NCBI RefSeq assembly: GCF_014596565.1
Contig: NZ_NOIN01000001.1
Location: forward strand, 434,001 to 498,000
DNA: 64,000 nt
From: Pseudomonas sp. PSB18
GTDB lineage: Bacteria; Pseudomonadota; Gammaproteobacteria; Pseudomonadales; Pseudomonadaceae
Direction: 5' to 3'
The notes under the pieces were generated by a model, which had not been told where the DNA came from, made no database searches, and worked only from the letters and a program-made list of their open reading frames with translations. Below are positions 62,346 through 64,000 of this stretch, in pieces (position 1 is the stretch's first letter; every line of letters starts with the position of its first letter). Position numbers and translations under genes: made by a program.

Positions 62346-62981
62346 TTAGGTCTTCCTATTCTTGGCGCTCTTGTCTGTGGGCTTGTGATAAAAACTAATT
62401 GGAAGATGTCTAACTTTATAATCCAAGCCACTTGCCGCGTGTTTGTGCACTGTCTTTGCAGTCAGCGTGTTACTGCAAAGATCCAAGAGAGTAACTACAA
62501 CCTCATAATCCTTTACAATACGTGCTGCCCACACCTTTAAAATCTTTAGTTTATCGCGCTTCTTTGTATAGATTATTAGTCCGCCTCGATTACTTGTTGG
62601 TCCGCCGGGAGAATATCGGTCGCACAATTGTCGAAATCCTTCCATTACATATCCTGGACCTGTATCGAGCTTAGCCTCCCCATGCCACTCATATAGGCCT
62701 TCTTTAACTACCAAATCACAATGTCCATTTCTGTAATTATCGTGATCCGCAGTAAAACCTTTCATGGACAAACCAAACACGAGTACGACGGTTAATGCGT
62801 CTTCTCCAAAATCTTTGAAATGCGGTTTATTATTTTCGAAATGGAATATTCCCTCAAGGATGGCAGACTCAACTCGAGAGCAATAATCGTCGTAGGCATT
62901 ACCTATACCAGCGTTAAGCAATGCAATTTTTACTGGATTATCGTCCGAAAGATTCATGATATCAGCTATAGACGGATTCAT
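62346..62981 (-). CDS. Cassette gene C: putative PD-(D/E)xK nuclease
   Basis: A 211-residue AT-rich gene, last of a three-gene reverse operon. An ExK-type active site can be read: Asp89 (GHCDLVV) and Glu102-x-Lys104 (WHGEAKLD), spaced as in restriction-endonuclease-fold nucleases, with a conserved-looking Glu in the preceding helix (RVESAILEG, residues 38 and 43). The C-terminal 90 residues contain beta strands (GGLIIYTKK, YEVVVTLLDLC). No name family is recognised. The ATG overlaps the stop of gene B (ATGA). Defence against incoming DNA is inferred from position and motif. Confidence 0.7.
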   Translation of the reverse strand: MNPSIADIMNLSDDNPVKIALLNAGIGNAYDDYCSRVESAILEGIFHFENNKPHFKDFGEDALTVVLVFGLSMKGFTADHDNYRNGHCDLVVKEGLYEWHGEAKLDTGPGYVMEGFRQLCDRYSPGGPTSNRGGLIIYTKKRDKLKILKVWAARIVKDYEVVVTLLDLCSNTLTAKTVHKHAASGLDYKVRHLPISFYHKPTDKSAKNRKT

Positions 62982-63376
62982 TCTACAATCACCGCCTTAT
63001 CCGCCACAAAAACAACATAGACCTTAGACTGATAATCCCGATCAGGATATCCTCTATCCTCTAGACTTAACGCCCCATTCATAAAAGCAGCTTGCAGATC
63101 CTCCGCCGTCACATTATAAATAACGTCATCATCCACATACCGATATTGCTGCTCCAGCAGTTTAACTTGTGTCGACTTCAAAAAATTCAGACAAAGTTGA
63201 ATCTGTTCAATTGAACACTCACCATCTACCACACTCATAAAATCAGAATAACTAAAAACCGGCATCTTTTCCTGAGAGGAAAGGATGAACTCTACTATTT
63301 CTTTGCAGCAATAATCGATCCGGAGGTGTGCTACCTCAGACTCAATTTTTTGAAATAGTAGAGTTTTAGATATCAT
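62978..63376 (-). CDS. Cassette gene B: small unknown protein
   Basis: A 132-residue protein. The first 90 residues are helical (KTLLFQKIESEVAHLRIDYCCKEIVEFI ... FSYSDFMSVV) with a winged-helix-like middle (CSIEQIQLCLNFLKSTQVKLLEQQYRYVDDDVIYNV), and the end is a strand (SKVYVVFVADKAVIVE). Small winged-helix 'middle' proteins are found in several multi-gene defence systems; that likeness is only structural intuition. It overlaps gene A and gene C by four bases each, so expression is coupled. Confidence 0.7.
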   Translation of the reverse strand: MISKTLLFQKIESEVAHLRIDYCCKEIVEFILSSQEKMPVFSYSDFMSVVDGECSIEQIQLCLNFLKSTQVKLLEQQYRYVDDDVIYNVTAEDLQAAFMNGALSLEDRGYPDRDYQSKVYVVFVADKAVIVE

Positions 63377-64000
63377 GGTATGTACGAAATTATTTTGTTA
63401 AGTACGAAGTTAGAGTCATCATAGGTACGCATTCCTTTGACAAAAGCATAGTCTGTTCTCGCTCCGATCTGCACGTAATCCCTATAACTTCCTGGAATAT
63501 GCAGCTCAGGCTTACTATCGACTTTATCTATATCCATTCGATGCCATTGCATTGCCACCTCAAAAATTGACATTTTATGGTCGATAGCTTTGGCCCCAGT
63601 TTTGTGGAACAACTCGCTCCGTAGATCTACACCTGCTTTCATTGTCTCACGTTTTACAGATTCAGTCTCGGTGGCAAAGCCAATGCGCTTGATAGCTCCT
63701 GACATATCTGCGTACACGCCTTTCGCAAGCGGCAATAAATTAAACGGCGTACCCAAAACAAAATCTTTAGAAAATGTAGCTAAAAGTCTTCTCGAAAAGA
63801 ATTTCAAGTCATCAATGGATTTCTTAAGCTGGCCTGATGTTTGGGGCATTCCAGTATCGCGCGTCATATCAGCACGCAGCTCTATATATGATCGTTGGCG
63901 ATTAAAATATATTACATCAAAGGTTTGCCTATCGTAGGCTTTTACTTCGATAAGCTTTTCAGCCTGAGGAAACTGATCGCGCATTTCCTGGGAAAAATTA
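63373..64000 (-). CDS. Cassette gene A: unknown protein, 5' end outside window
   Basis: At least 208 codons; the frame is still open at the window edge, and the ATG at 63984 has no properly spaced ribosome site, so the true start is probably beyond 64000. Visible features are a Lys/Arg-rich central helix region (QLKKSIDDLKFFSRRLLATFSKDFVLGT), GVDLRSELFHKTGAKAIDHKM and an end of YVQIGARTDYAFVKGMRTYDD. No known domain is recognised. It is the first visible gene of the AT-rich cassette. Confidence 0.7.
   Translation of the reverse strand, partial: NFSQEMRDQFPQAEKLIEVKAYDRQTFDVIYFNRQRSYIELRADMTRDTGMPQTSGQLKKSIDDLKFFSRRLLATFSKDFVLGTPFNLLPLAKGVYADMSGAIKRIGFATETESVKRETMKAGVDLRSELFHKTGAKAIDHKMSIFEVAMQWHRMDIDKVDSKPELHIPGSYRDYVQIGARTDYAFVKGMRTYDDSNFVLNKIISYIP

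Noticed and set aside
1..64000. CRISPR arrays, tRNA and rRNA genes
   Set aside because: No regularly spaced direct repeats with unique spacers, and no tRNA cloverleaf or rRNA sequence was seen; the prophage uses dusA rather than a tRNA gene.
1..64000. Insertion sequences
   Set aside because: No transposase gene or IS-type terminal repeat was found; the only repeats are REPINs and the prophage array.

Overview
The window is a piece of a Pseudomonas chromosome, most likely of the P. fluorescens group. The protein repertoire is typical of that group, gene GC is high, and three copies of a REPIN built on the GCGAGCAGGCTCGCTCCCACA core lie between genes (3.6, 6.5 and 18.8 kb). A fourth repeat of a different REP class lies at 22.2 kb.

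Bases 1-36.1 kb are ordinary host chromosome. In order they hold nhaR and a convergent MFS transporter; the Na+/serine-threonine symporter sstT; DUF1993 and YceH proteins; an AroE-like dehydrogenase; a Tyr/Pro-rich exported protein; a xanthine/urate-type NCS2 permease; an arylamine N-acetyltransferase; xthA; two c-di-GMP enzymes (CHASE4-PAS-GGDEF-EAL and Cache-GGDEF); an RNase T2; a chromate transporter; an MscS channel; a RelE/XRE toxin-antitoxin pair; an AraC/MFS divergent pair; an acidic substrate symporter with a two-domain Asp/Glu racemase-like protein and a LysR regulator; an exported isochorismatase-like hydrolase with a LysR gene; an HxlR/SDR divergent pair; a LexA-boxed pair of putative DNA repair genes (radical SAM plus TIGR03915-like); a YhfG-Fic module; a PPP-type phosphatase; and a chemoreceptor.

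At 36.38-36.45 kb the first 25 codons of dusA appear and then break off. This is the left junction of a P2-family prophage that fills the rest of the window and runs past its end. The order attL - cargo - cos - Q - P / O - N - M - L - X - lysis - R - S - V - W - J - I - H - G - FI - FII - E/E' - T - U - D is the P2 order, with att and cos beside gene Q as I recall for phiCTX. Conserved details are visible: a cos-like 19-mer, the gpO protease triad, nested spanin genes, and the T TTT TTG frameshift site of E/E'. No integrase, repressor or replication gene is present, so these must lie to the right of the window or be lost.

Three cargo slots of the prophage are filled with non-phage genes: a two-gene membrane cassette next to attL (36.6-37.4 kb), a reverse-strand AT-rich gene between S and V (the P2 orf30 position), and an AT-rich three-gene operon after gene D with ATGA overlaps and a PD-(D/E)xK-like nuclease signature in its last gene. 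The last of these is the best candidate for an undescribed, probably antiphage, system. A RelE/RHH toxin-antitoxin pair sits just before gene Q.
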